Assembly (NCBI GenBank): GCA_937901105.1
Contig: CALCHD010000196.1
Coordinates: 1 to 9,662, forward strand
Source of the DNA: an uncultured Bacteroidales bacterium
GTDB lineage: Bacteria > Bacteroidota > Bacteroidia > Bacteroidales > UBA932
DNA: 9,662 nt
Direction of reading: 5' to 3'
Part shown: positions 1-7,041 of the stretch, piece after piece
Position numbering within the stretch: position 1 is the first letter of the stretch
Layout of the letters: every line of letters starts with the position of its first letter
Translations under genes and position numbers: made by a program
The notes under the pieces: model-generated
Databases searched by the model: none
Seen by the model: the letters and a program-made list of their open reading frames with translations, nothing else
Told to the model about the DNA's origin: nothing

Positions 1-902
1 GTAGCAACATCAAACTTGCCGGGAGCATGCCATACACTAGGATTCTCTTCTGCCGGACGGTACCCTTTTCCTTTTACAGTGCTTATGTGAAGCAGCTTTG
101 GACCATCTATCTCCTTAAGGTGGGCAAGAGTTGTTACAAGCTCGTTGATGTCATTGCCGTCTATGGTGCCAAAATACCTGAAGCCAAGCCCCTGGAAAAC
201 CGAGCCGCTTTTCATAAAGGCAAGCTTGGTGCTGAGCATGAACTTCTGTGCAAGCCTGCGGCACTTGCCGTTGCCCAACAGCCCCCACATTCTCCTCTTT
301 ACCTTATTATATATAGGTGAAACTGCAATCTTCACCAGATAATTGTGAAGCGCACCCACATTCTTGTCTATAGATATCTGATTGTCGTTAAGGATTACCA
401 GGATGTTTGAATTGAGTGCACCTGCATTGTTGAGCCCCTCAAAGGCCAGTCCGCCAGTCATTGCGCCGTCTCCTATAACGGCAACAACCTTGGCATCTTC
501 GCCCTTTATGGCAGCAGCTTCAGCAATTCCCAACGCTGCAGAAATTGAAACCGACGTATGCCCTGCTCCAAAAGCGTCATACTCACTCTCCGCCATTTTG
601 GGGAAGCCGCTTAGCCCTCCCTTCTTCCTGTTGTCCACAAAGGCATCCCTTCTGCCGGTAAGTATCTTGTGGGCATAAGCCTGATGCCCCACATCCCACA
701 CCAGCTTGTCTTTTGGAGTATCATACACATAGTGCAAGGCAACAGCCAGCTCTACCGCTCCCAGACTCGACCCCAGATGACCGGGATTCACGGAACAGCA
801 CTCAACCATATACTCCCTGATCTCACCGCATAGAGGGGCAAGGTCATTCATATCCAGCTTCCTTAAGTCAGCCGGCGAATTTATGTTGTTCAGTATATCC
901 AC
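1..902 (-). CDS. dxs: 1-deoxy-D-xylulose-5-phosphate synthase, N-terminal part (cut by window edge)
   Basis: DXS condenses pyruvate and glyceraldehyde 3-phosphate to 1-deoxy-D-xylulose 5-phosphate with thiamine diphosphate, the first step of the MEP isoprenoid pathway, in the cytoplasm. The frame is open from 902 to the window edge and gives 300 residues plus two bases of the next codon, about half of the usual ~620. Visible family motifs are NPGHLGSSLG (~39-48, holding the active-site His42), VWDVGHQAYAHKILTGRRD (68-86), and the thiamine-diphosphate/metal motif GDG at 144-146 with NDN at 172-174. The last part reads KGKGYRPAE, typical of the linker before the transketolase pyrimidine domain. 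I chose the GTG at 902 because an in-frame TAA lies nine bases upstream and the resulting start (MDILNNINSPADLRKL) matches how DXS proteins of this phylum begin. The first in-frame ATG (851) would remove part of this conserved region. It is divergent from the MFS gene at 1045. The identification is secure. Confidence 0.96.
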   Translation of the reverse strand, partial: MDILNNINSPADLRKLDMNDLAPLCGEIREYMVECCSVNPGHLGSSLGAVELAVALHYVYDTPKDKLVWDVGHQAYAHKILTGRRDAFVDNRKKGGLSGFPKMAESEYDAFGAGHTSVSISAALGIAEAAAIKGEDAKVVAVIGDGAMTGGLAFEGLNNAGALNSNILVILNDNQISIDKNVGALHNYLVKIAVSPIYNKVKRRMWGLLGNGKCRRLAQKFMLSTKLAFMKSGSVFQGLGFRYFGTIDGNDINELVTTLAHLKEIDGPKLLHISTVKGKGYRPAEENPSVWHAPGKFDVA

Positions 903-1044
903 GAAAAATTATCTGTAAAAACTGTGCCAAGTTACAACTTATTTACAAGATGCTAAAATTTAATTTATTTGATTGTTTTCTGTAAAATTGCTAACTTGCC
1001 CAATTATTTGGAGCAAACTGCAAACTAAAAAACAAGAAACTATA
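903..1044. promoter_or_regulatory. divergent intergenic region between dxs and the first MFS gene
   Basis: This 142-bp A+T-rich spacer must hold the promoters for dxs (leftward) and the MFS pair (rightward). I see only imperfect matches to the Bacteroidota -7 box TAnnTTTG. On the plus strand these are TTTATTTG (964-971), TAAAATTG (983-990) and ATTATTTG (1003-1010). On the minus strand there is TAACTTGG (934-927). None has a -33 TTTG at the right distance, so no exact promoter is called. No RNA gene or strong hairpin was seen. Confidence 0.5.
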
Positions 1045-2400
1045 ATGACAAAAGCTCAAAAACTATTGAATGACAACGGAGTAGCACGTTGGAGCGCATT
1101 GGTGCTCATAGCACTTATGATGTTCTTCGCCTACATGTTTGTAGACGTATTGTCACCATTGTCAACCCTTCTGGAGACATCGAGAGGATGGTCTGCAGAG
1201 ACATACGGAACTTTCTGCAGTTCAGAATACTTCCTTAACGTATTCGCATTCTTCCTGATTTTTGCAGGTATTATTCTCGACAAAATGGGAATCCGATTCA
1301 CCGGAATTCTGTCGGGAGCAGTAATGGTAATTGGTGCATCAATCAAACTTTATGCTATTTCTGAATGGTTTACACCAGAGAGCGGACTTTACCAGTTCCT
1401 TAGCTCATTCTGGACAAGCTTCCCAGCTACTGCCAAACTGGCATCTGTAGGTTTCATGATCTTCGGATGCGGTGTTGAGATGGCTGGTGTAACTGTTTCA
1501 AAAGCAATTGCAAAATGGTTCAAAGGCAAGGAGATGGCTCTTGCAATGGGATTGGAGATGGCTATTGCACGTTTGGGTGTATTTGCCGTATTCCGTCTTT
1601 CACCGTACCTTTCCACTTGGGCAAATGAGGCAATGCCTACAGTTGTAACCCCTGTGCTGTTCTGTACAATCCTTCTTGTGATAGGCCTTCTTACATACAC
1701 CGTATTTACATTCATGGACAAGAAACTGGATGCACAGGCAGGAGCAAACGCCTCTGAAGAGGCTGAAGAGCAGTTCAAGATTAGTGATATAGGAATCCTT
1801 TTCACAAGCAAGACATTCCTTATCGTTTCGGGACTTTGCGTACTGTACTACTCGGCAATCTTCCCATTCCAGAAATTTGCAACCGGAATGCTTGAAGCAA
1901 ACCTCAATATGCCTACAGAGCAGGCAGCAGGACTCTTCTCATGGTTCCCGATAGGTGCAATGTTACTCACCCCATTCCTTGGAGCATTCCTTGATAAAAA
2001 AGGAAAAGGTGCATCAATGCTTATCCTTGGCTCAATCCTAATGATTACCTGCCACCTTGTATTTGCATTGGTTCCACTTACAAAACCTATCGCATACGCT
2101 GCTATCATACTTTTGGGAATCTCATTCTCACTTGTTCCGGCAGCTCTTTGGCCTTCAGTTCCAAAACTTGTAGAGGAGAGATACCTTGGTTCAGCATATT
2201 CAGTAATTTTCTGGATTCAGAACATAGGCCTTATGGCATTCCCTATCATCATCGGATGGAGCCTTGACAAGACTGGCGGCTATACAGTTCCAATGCTTAT
2301 CTTCTCATCTCTTGGCGTATTTGCCCTTATCCTTGGATTGTGGCTTAAAGTTGAAGACAAGAAGAAAGGTTATGGCCTTGAGTTGCCTAACATCAAATAA
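1045..2400 (+). CDS. MFS transporter, MFSD1-like (first of a tandem pair)
   Basis: This 451-residue inner-membrane protein has about 12 hydrophobic segments, the size and layout of the major facilitator superfamily. The TM2-TM3 motif A-like loop reads GIILDKMGIRFTG (75-87). A central acidic cytoplasmic loop spans ~224-247. The second half has FLDKKGKG (315-322) and ALWPSVPKLVEERYLGSAYS (367-386). The stretches AKWFKGKEMALAMG and AIARLG (156-177), and the ALWPSVP...LGSAYS...IQNIGL block, resemble the eukaryotic MFSD1 family, whose human member is a lysosomal dipeptide uniporter. Glu145 and Arg176 sit 31 residues apart, as do the MFSD1 residues I recall being implicated in dipeptide binding. 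The ATG at 1045 is preferred; a longer frame from a TTG at 973 would add 24 residues that do not fit the family. The next gene is a paralogue 48 nt downstream with no terminator between them, so they are probably co-transcribed. The MFS assignment is certain; the substrate is inferred. Confidence 0.9.
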   Translation: MTKAQKLLNDNGVARWSALVLIALMMFFAYMFVDVLSPLSTLLETSRGWSAETYGTFCSSEYFLNVFAFFLIFAGIILDKMGIRFTGILSGAVMVIGASIKLYAISEWFTPESGLYQFLSSFWTSFPATAKLASVGFMIFGCGVEMAGVTVSKAIAKWFKGKEMALAMGLEMAIARLGVFAVFRLSPYLSTWANEAMPTVVTPVLFCTILLVIGLLTYTVFTFMDKKLDAQAGANASEEAEEQFKISDIGILFTSKTFLIVSGLCVLYYSAIFPFQKFATGMLEANLNMPTEQAAGLFSWFPIGAMLLTPFLGAFLDKKGKGASMLILGSILMITCHLVFALVPLTKPIAYAAIILLGISFSLVPAALWPSVPKLVEERYLGSAYSVIFWIQNIGLMAFPIIIGWSLDKTGGYTVPMLIFSSLGVFALILGLWLKVEDKKKGYGLELPNIK

Positions 2401-2448
2401 AGAGAAACAACTATTATTAATATTAACCAACAAATCACTTAAAAATTT
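2401..2448 (+). other. short intercistronic spacer between the two MFS genes
   Basis: The 48-nt spacer is very A+T rich and contains no hairpin followed by a T tract, which supports read-through from the first MFS gene into the second. No G-rich Shine-Dalgarno sequence precedes the ATG at 2449; the leader is A-rich (CTTAAAAATTTATG), as is usual in Bacteroidota. Confidence 0.55.
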
Positions 2449-3816
2449 ATGACTAACGCAGTAAAAACTCTGAAAGAGAGCAAGAGCGCGTGCTGGATTG
2501 CCTGGGCTTGCCTGGTAGTTCCAATGTTTGCGTCGTATTTCTTCGACGACATGTTCTCTACTATCTCCCACATTTTCAAAAATCCTGACATGTTGGAGCT
2601 TGGATGGAATACCATGGATTATGGTTTCTACGCTGGCGGTTACTCTTTCCTATGCGTATGGGGAGGCCTTATCGTTTGCGGTATGCTTCTTGACAAATGG
2701 GGTGTACGTGTTACAGGTTCAATCTTCGTTGGCCTAATGGCTGCCGGCGCTGCACTTGTATACGTAACCATTTCATCTCCTGCAATTGTAGCAACAGGCA
2801 ACTCGCTTTACATCGCTTATGTAGGCTGTATGCTATTCGGTCTTGGAAGTGAGATCGCAGGTGTTGCAGTAACCCGTTCAATCGCAAAATGGTTCAAAGG
2901 CAAATCAATGGCTTTGGCTATGGGTCTTCAGCTTGCAATTGCACGTTTGGGAACAGCAGCTGCCCTATTGCTTTCACCAGTATTGGTAGCTGAGTCTGCT
3001 ACAGGTGCTTACCCTCTTGACGTAACCAACAAACCTGCATTCTGGGGTTTGATGCTACTTCTTCTTGGTACTATCGTATGGGGTATCTTCGTAGCTATGG
3101 ATGCTAAATTTGACAAAGAGCAGGGTACTTCAGACAAAGTTGAGACTGCAGAGGAGGACAAATTCAAATTCTCTGACATCTTCAAGATTTTGGGCAACAA
3201 GCACTACTTGCTAATTTCATTGCTTTGCGTATTCTTCTACTGCTGTATCATTTCATTCAAGAAATTCGCTACAGCTATCCTTATCCCAAGATTTGGTGCA
3301 GATGCAGCAAACTTTGAGCAGACAGCTTCAATGATGGTTTCTATGATTCCTTTCTTTACAGTAGTGTTCACTCCATTGTTCGGTAGCCTTGTTGACAAGA
3401 TTGGTAAAGCTACAACTTGGATGATTACCGGTTCAGTAATGGTATTCGTAGCTCACGTAATCATTGCTTTTGCTCCAGGTGAGGCTATTTTCGGTTATCT
3501 TGGTATCGCTATCCTAGGTGTAGGTTACTCTCTTGTACCTGCTGCCATGTGGCCTTCAGTTCCAAAAATCGTTCCTGAGAAGAACCTTGGTACTGCTTAC
3601 TCACTAATCTACTGGATCCAGAACATGGGTATGATGGCTGTTCCAATCATCGTTGGACACATCCTTAACAAATTCTCTGGCGTAGAGGCTGCTGTTAACG
3701 CAGAGTACGTATTCATCGTATTGGGTATCGTAGCAATCTCTGTTTCATTGATGTTGTTCTTCTCTTCAAAGAAAAACCCTCAGTTGAAACTTGACGTTCC
3801 AAACAAAGAGAAATAA
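2449..3816 (+). CDS. MFS transporter, MFSD1-like (second of a tandem pair)
   Basis: This 455-residue, ~12-TM major facilitator protein is clearly paralogous to its upstream neighbour. Shared blocks are GMLLDKWGVRVTG (78-90), SIAKWFKGKSMALAMGLQLA (144-163) continuing IARLG, SDIFKI after an acidic central loop (~218-241), SFKKFAT (269-275), and AMWPSVPKIVPEKNLGTAYS (366-385) with IQNMGMM. Glu135 and Arg166 keep the 31-residue spacing of the Glu/Arg pair in its neighbour, so both copies may bind the same class of solute, probably small peptides by analogy with MFSD1. The copies differ most at the N-terminus and in the loop around 105-120. Codon use is much more biased than in the first copy: all 14 Glu codons are GAG, and GGT/GCT are favoured. 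This suggests higher expression. A strong terminator follows 16 nt after the stop. The substrate and any heteromer with the first copy are inference. Confidence 0.9.
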   Translation: MTNAVKTLKESKSACWIAWACLVVPMFASYFFDDMFSTISHIFKNPDMLELGWNTMDYGFYAGGYSFLCVWGGLIVCGMLLDKWGVRVTGSIFVGLMAAGAALVYVTISSPAIVATGNSLYIAYVGCMLFGLGSEIAGVAVTRSIAKWFKGKSMALAMGLQLAIARLGTAAALLLSPVLVAESATGAYPLDVTNKPAFWGLMLLLLGTIVWGIFVAMDAKFDKEQGTSDKVETAEEDKFKFSDIFKILGNKHYLLISLLCVFFYCCIISFKKFATAILIPRFGADAANFEQTASMMVSMIPFFTVVFTPLFGSLVDKIGKATTWMITGSVMVFVAHVIIAFAPGEAIFGYLGIAILGVGYSLVPAAMWPSVPKIVPEKNLGTAYSLIYWIQNMGMMAVPIIVGHILNKFSGVEAAVNAEYVFIVLGIVAISVSLMLFFSSKKNPQLKLDVPNKEK

Positions 3817-3832
3817 TCATCGTTACTTACAT

Positions 3833-3862
3833 AAAAAGGGTGCTCATGGGCACCCTTTTTTT
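3833..3862. terminator. symmetric (bidirectional) intrinsic terminator
   Basis: A perfect 11-bp inverted repeat, AAAAAGGGTGC (3833-3843) and GCACCCTTTTT (3850-3860), encloses the 6-nt loop TCATGG. On the plus strand the GC-rich part is followed by seven T (3856-3862). On the minus strand the A tract supplies five U. It lies between the stop of the second MFS gene (3816) and the stop of the convergent hydrolase gene (3908-3906), so it can end both transcripts. Confidence 0.92.
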
Positions 3863-3905
3863 ATCTGGCTAATAGCATATTTTCACGCGTCAACGAATGT
3901 ACTTT

Positions 3906-5039
3906 TTACTCTTCCCTCGTCCTCAATATAAAGACATCCCTTATATACTTCCATCTGTCGCGTGGAATAATGTTACTGTCGGGAATAACAAAATACTCTT
4001 TTGGCGCGGATACCTTATTATATATAGAGAAAATTTCCTGAAGGTCATACACATCTCTTTGCAGCCCGGTTCCAAGAAGGAGCGGCGCCTCTATATGGTC
4101 CGCTATAGATTCTATTGAGTATGCCCCTGTAAGCAGCTCCACATCAGGAGATTCCATGAATGATCCGGACACACGGCCTTCCAGGGCACTCGCCACCATC
4201 GCACAGGCCGCAGCATACCCTTTTCCCTGAACATAGACAGCTTTAGGGTCAATTTCCTCCCTCATGAATGCATAATCTATGCAAAGCAGCATATCAGTAA
4301 GGAGATTCTTCACGTTCTCTGATTCATTTCCCCTCTGCTTAAGGTATATCACCATCTCCGCACTGGAAGCTGGAGCTGTAAAGTCTGCAAGCGGGTTGGC
4401 AGCCCTCTCCTCCATAGGGACCAAAGTTATAATGAGCGGAAGATCCTTTTTCCCTTTTGGAAAGGCCATATACCCGGTAACCTTCTCATCACCACGGGAT
4501 ACCATTGAGAAATTGTATACATTCTTCTCTCTTCCCGACAATTCCTTGCTTCTGAAAATGGAGTATTGCGGCCTTATGTCCCTCCTCTCCAAGGCAACTG
4601 TATTTGCCAAATAGACAAAATCACCGGTTGCGCCCTTTTGGGCAAGATGCTCTGCTAAAGCATCAGAGCTCTTTTCCGGCTCCTTTGCCAAATTTATGCT
4701 GTTGAGATATCTTCCTGAATCATAAAGCACTACATTATAGAATCCAGGCTGCAGCGCCTTGAACGAGAATGAAAGCAGCGACGAGTCCTGCGGAGCCACA
4801 CTGCCTGTCTGCGAAATGTCATACAGGGAATTCCCAAGGAAGTCCCTCACTTCACATTTTATGTCATATTTGCCGGCAATCTTCCTGGTATTGGCCAACG
4901 ACACCTTAACTACAGGATTGTCTGTTCCATAGAAAGCCCAATTATTCTCCTGCAGAATCCTGCACGAAAGGGTATCTGCCGCTATTGCAATGCTGAGGCT
5001 TTGCATGAAGAGCAGAGCCGAAATGAACACACGCTTCAT
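3906..5039 (-). CDS. secreted acetyl-xylan-esterase-like alpha/beta-hydrolase, probably catalytically inactive
   Basis: This 377-residue protein starts with a signal peptide (KR followed by a hydrophobic stretch, cleaved near AIAA/DT at ~20-22), so it is exported to the periplasm or beyond. A beta-rich N-terminal domain (~25-115) precedes an alpha/beta-hydrolase domain (~175-375). The layout, and phrases such as VTGYMAFPKGKKDLPLIITL (187-206), EIDPKAVYVQGKGYAA (262-277) and IYNKVSAPKEYFVIPD (339-354), recall the AXE1/cephalosporin-C deacetylase family. The usual nucleophile elbow GGSQGG reads GKGYAA (272-277), placing Gly274 at the serine position. The Asp site (GLMD in the family) reads GLQR (325-328), with Asp329 next to it. 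The final His motif (PDFGHE) reads PDSNII. All three catalytic residues therefore seem lost. I chose the ATG at 5039 because it opens the signal peptide; an upstream extension to 5093 would overlap the AraC gene. It lies 5 nt behind the AraC gene. Family assignment is from remembered motifs. Confidence 0.72.
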   Translation of the reverse strand: MKRVFISALLFMQSLSIAIAADTLSCRILQENNWAFYGTDNPVVKVSLANTRKIAGKYDIKCEVRDFLGNSLYDISQTGSVAPQDSSLLSFSFKALQPGFYNVVLYDSGRYLNSINLAKEPEKSSDALAEHLAQKGATGDFVYLANTVALERRDIRPQYSIFRSKELSGREKNVYNFSMVSRGDEKVTGYMAFPKGKKDLPLIITLVPMEERAANPLADFTAPASSAEMVIYLKQRGNESENVKNLLTDMLLCIDYAFMREEIDPKAVYVQGKGYAAACAMVASALEGRVSGSFMESPDVELLTGAYSIESIADHIEAPLLLGTGLQRDVYDLQEIFSIYNKVSAPKEYFVIPDSNIIPRDRWKYIRDVFILRTREE

Positions 5040-5044
5040 ATACC

Positions 5045-5932
5045 CTACAATTCCTTCTTCTTGAACTGTTTCCTGAACTCCTGCGGAGAACACTCCTTCT
5101 TCTTCTTGAATATCCTGTTGAAGTTGGAGAGGTTGTTGAAGCCGCAGTCAAAGCAGATGTCAGCAACAGGAGCATTTGTCTCCACCAGCATCCTTGAAGC
5201 ATGCCCTAGCCTTACATCAATTATATAGTCTGAAAGGCTGGTTCCTGTACGGGCCTTGAAGAAACGGCTGAATGCCACTGCCGACATCCCGGCCATCTGC
5301 GCCAACACAGGGAGACGGATGTCCTGCTTGTAGTTTTCATTGATATACTGCTGTATGTTCTGCACCCTTCTGCTTTCCGAGTGGGTCTCTATCCTTGCAA
5401 ATGGAGATGAAGACAATGTCCTGGCCTCCTTGCACTTGGAAAGTTCATAGAGTATTGTAAAAAATTTCATTACGGCATAGAAGGAATCCTGCTCCATGGA
5501 AAGGCTGTCGAGAATAGGATATACCTTCATTATTGCAGACATAGGGAATGCCAGGCCGCGCTGCCCCTTTACAAGCATCTTGCGGATAGAGTCAAACTGT
5601 GCCTTGTTTACAAAGTTCTTCTCAAAGATGTCGGGAGAAAACTGAATGGTTATTTCTCTTACCCTGCTGCTCTTGCACTCATGCTGCTCCAGGACATGCT
5701 CAAGGTCCTTGCTTGAAACCAGCACAAGGTCATAGTCTCCAATTACCTCCACATTGTCACCCACAATCCTCTTTACCCCTTTGGAGTTTTCGGTAAAGTT
5801 GAGTTCATAATCTGTATGTGAGTGTATAGGATAAGTAAATCCCCTTTTGCTGCGGTCAGCAATGTAGAAGAAATCCTTATCAGACAAAGGTGTTATCTCC
5901 TTGATCACCTTATCTTTATTGTATCCCGACAT
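5045..5932 (-). CDS. AraC-family transcriptional regulator
   Basis: This 295-residue cytoplasmic DNA-binding protein has an N-terminal cupin-like sensing domain (~20-110, with the typical HSHTDYELNFTE at 37-48) and a C-terminal double helix-turn-helix (~187-290). The first HTH is around LPVLAQMAGMSAVAFSRFFK (207-226), followed by DYIIDVRLGHASRML. The second HTH is VADICFDCGFNNLSNFNRIF (256-275), ending in SPQEFRKQ. These are the classic AraC/XylS signatures. The C-terminus is lysine-rich. The ATG lies 2 nt after the murI stop (TAATTATG), so the two are probably translationally coupled, and a hydrolase-like gene follows after 5 nt. The effector is unknown. The HSH cupin motif resembles sugar-sensing or metal-binding members, but no ligand can be read from sequence. 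Its most likely target is its own operon or a nearby gene, which is inference. Confidence 0.93.
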   Translation of the reverse strand: MSGYNKDKVIKEITPLSDKDFFYIADRSKRGFTYPIHSHTDYELNFTENSKGVKRIVGDNVEVIGDYDLVLVSSKDLEHVLEQHECKSSRVREITIQFSPDIFEKNFVNKAQFDSIRKMLVKGQRGLAFPMSAIMKVYPILDSLSMEQDSFYAVMKFFTILYELSKCKEARTLSSSPFARIETHSESRRVQNIQQYINENYKQDIRLPVLAQMAGMSAVAFSRFFKARTGTSLSDYIIDVRLGHASRMLVETNAPVADICFDCGFNNLSNFNRIFKKKKECSPQEFRKQFKKKEL

Positions 5933-5934
5933 AA

Positions 5935-6738
5935 TTATAGAATATTTTTCTTTTCAAAAACAAAACCTTTGGAGGCATCTCCTGCAATCTCCCTCACCAT
6001 CTTCTCCATAACCTCCAGGTTATCTCCTGTTGTAATGAACCTGGCTGCTGCCGGCTTCTCCTGCAGCACCATCCCTTTCCGTTTACCTTCCAGCACCTGC
6101 ACTACTCTTCTGGCTACTGCCGGGGCAGGATTGACTATCTCCACTCCATCACCGGCAGCCTCCCTTATCAGCTTCTCCAGGAACGGATAATGGGTACAGC
6201 CAAGTACTATATGGTCTGCATTTGCCTCAAGCATAGGGGCAACATACTTCCCTACAACCTCCCTTGCCTCTTCAGAATCAACGTTGCCGGCCTCTACAAG
6301 CTCAACCAGCCCCTCACCCACCTGCTCTATAACTTTGGCATTTGATGCAAACTTGTGCAATGTACGCAAGTAGAGTTCCCCTTTAAAAGTGCCTTTAGTT
6401 GCCAGCACGCCAATTGCCCCTGTCCTGGTATTGATGGCTGCAGGCTTTACAGCAGGTTCCATTCCAACAAAAGGAATGCTGTAATGTCCCCTCAAGTACT
6501 CTATTGCTGCAGCTGTAGCTGTATTACACGCTACCACTATAATTTCTGCTCCATTGGCAATCATGAATTCCGTTACGGCGATGGCCCTTTTTACAATCTC
6601 TTCCTTTGATTTGGGGCCATAAGGGCAATATCCTGCATCAGACACGTACAAGTACTCCTCTGAAGGGAGCTCTTTCAAAAGCTCCTTCCACACGGAAAGC
6701 CCGCCAACTCCTGAATCATATACACCAATAGCACCCAT
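5935..6738 (-). CDS. murI: glutamate racemase
   Basis: MurI interconverts L- and D-glutamate in the cytoplasm, supplying D-Glu for the peptidoglycan stem peptide. The 267-residue product is of normal length. It opens with the family signature GVYDSGVGGLSV (5-16, with catalytic Asp8) and has SDAGYCPYGPKS (33-44). Both catalytic cysteines are present: VVACNTATAAA (68-78, Cys71) and VLGCTHYPFL (178-187, Cys181, with the adjacent His). I chose the ATG at 6738 because it begins directly before the conserved first strand; the frame is open for another 27 codons upstream, but these are low-complexity and unlike the family. It is the first gene of a leftward unit with the AraC regulator (2-nt gap) and the hydrolase-like gene. 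A good -7 box lies just upstream (6769-6776). Nothing suggests loss of function. Confidence 0.97.
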   Translation of the reverse strand: MGAIGVYDSGVGGLSVWKELLKELPSEEYLYVSDAGYCPYGPKSKEEIVKRAIAVTEFMIANGAEIIVVACNTATAAAIEYLRGHYSIPFVGMEPAVKPAAINTRTGAIGVLATKGTFKGELYLRTLHKFASNAKVIEQVGEGLVELVEAGNVDSEEAREVVGKYVAPMLEANADHIVLGCTHYPFLEKLIREAAGDGVEIVNPAPAVARRVVQVLEGKRKGMVLQEKPAAARFITTGDNLEVMEKMVREIAGDASKGFVFEKKNIL

Positions 6739-6768
6739 AGCAATCTTAATTAAGGCATCTAAATCATA

Positions 6769-6776
6769 CAAAGATA
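6769..6776 (-). promoter_or_regulatory. probable -7 box of the murI-araC-hydrolase unit
   Basis: Read on the minus strand, TATCTTTG fits the Bacteroidota -7 consensus TAnnTTTG exactly. It sits 30 nt upstream of the murI ATG, giving a leader of roughly 25 nt. I see no TTG at the expected distance for a -33 element, so the call rests on the -7 box and its position. Confidence 0.5.
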
Positions 6777-6862
6777 AGAAAAAGAACCGATAATTTACTA
6801 TTGAAGATAACAGCGCCACAGTTTTGCTTTTAATTCATAATCATAAGGATTCTGCATACAGC

Positions 6863-6955
6863 TTAAAAACTTAAAATACTGATTAGCTGACTTATAGATA
6901 TTATTACTGTTTAAAAAATATGAACTTTTTATATAAAAAATATTTAAGTTTTTAA
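6863..6955. repeat. 13-bp perfect inverted repeat with 67-bp spacer
   Basis: TTAAAAACTTAAA (6863-6875) is exactly the reverse complement of TTTAAGTTTTTAA (6943-6955). Each arm contains a single G/C base, so chance is more plausible here than in balanced sequence, but a perfect 13-bp match is longer than expected at a given place. It could be a pair of binding sites for a dimeric regulator or nucleoid protein. It is too spread out and weak for a terminator. Confidence 0.5.
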
Positions 6956-7015
6956 TATATGCCAGCACAATGATTCTGATTTAAAAGTTTTTCACCCCCT
7001 CAAGTTAACAATCTT

Positions 7016-7041
7016 ATTTAGGGACATACGCCGCCCTAAAT
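7016..7041. repeat. 8-bp inverted repeat, operator- or hairpin-like
   Basis: ATTTAGGG (7016-7023) and CCCTAAAT (7034-7041) are perfect reverse complements around the 10-nt spacer ACATACGCCG. This is the only G+C-containing island in several hundred A/T-rich bases. It may be an operator or the stem of an RNA hairpin. A short T run follows on the plus strand, but no plus-strand gene lies upstream for it to terminate. Confidence 0.5.

Noticed and set aside
973..1044. Upstream extension of the first MFS frame from a TTG
   Set aside because: The 24 extra residues are not family-like and come before a normal ATG with an A-rich leader; the N-terminal hydrophobic segment fits the ATG at 1045.
903..1044. 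Exact promoters in the dxs/MFS divergent spacer
   Set aside because: Only imperfect -7 boxes are present and none has a -33 element at 19-21 nt, so naming one would be guesswork.
1389..1811. 140-codon open frame on the strand opposite the first MFS gene
   Set aside because: It is a shadow of the MFS coding sequence with no recognisable domain. The same holds for other opposite-strand or shifted frames within dxs, murI, the AraC gene, the hydrolase-like gene and the SusC gene.
1045..3816. Nitrate/nitrite (NarK-type) assignment for the MFS pair
   Set aside because: I do not see the NarK glycine-rich nitrate signature motifs, while the WFKGK...ARLG and WPSVPK...GTAYS blocks fit MFSD1 better.
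5040..5093. Longer start for the hydrolase-like gene inside the AraC gene
   Set aside because: It would overlap AraC coding sequence and place 18 residues before an otherwise clean signal peptide.
6739..6819. Longer start for murI
   Set aside because: The 27 added residues precede the conserved first strand, overlap the probable -7 box and are low-complexity.
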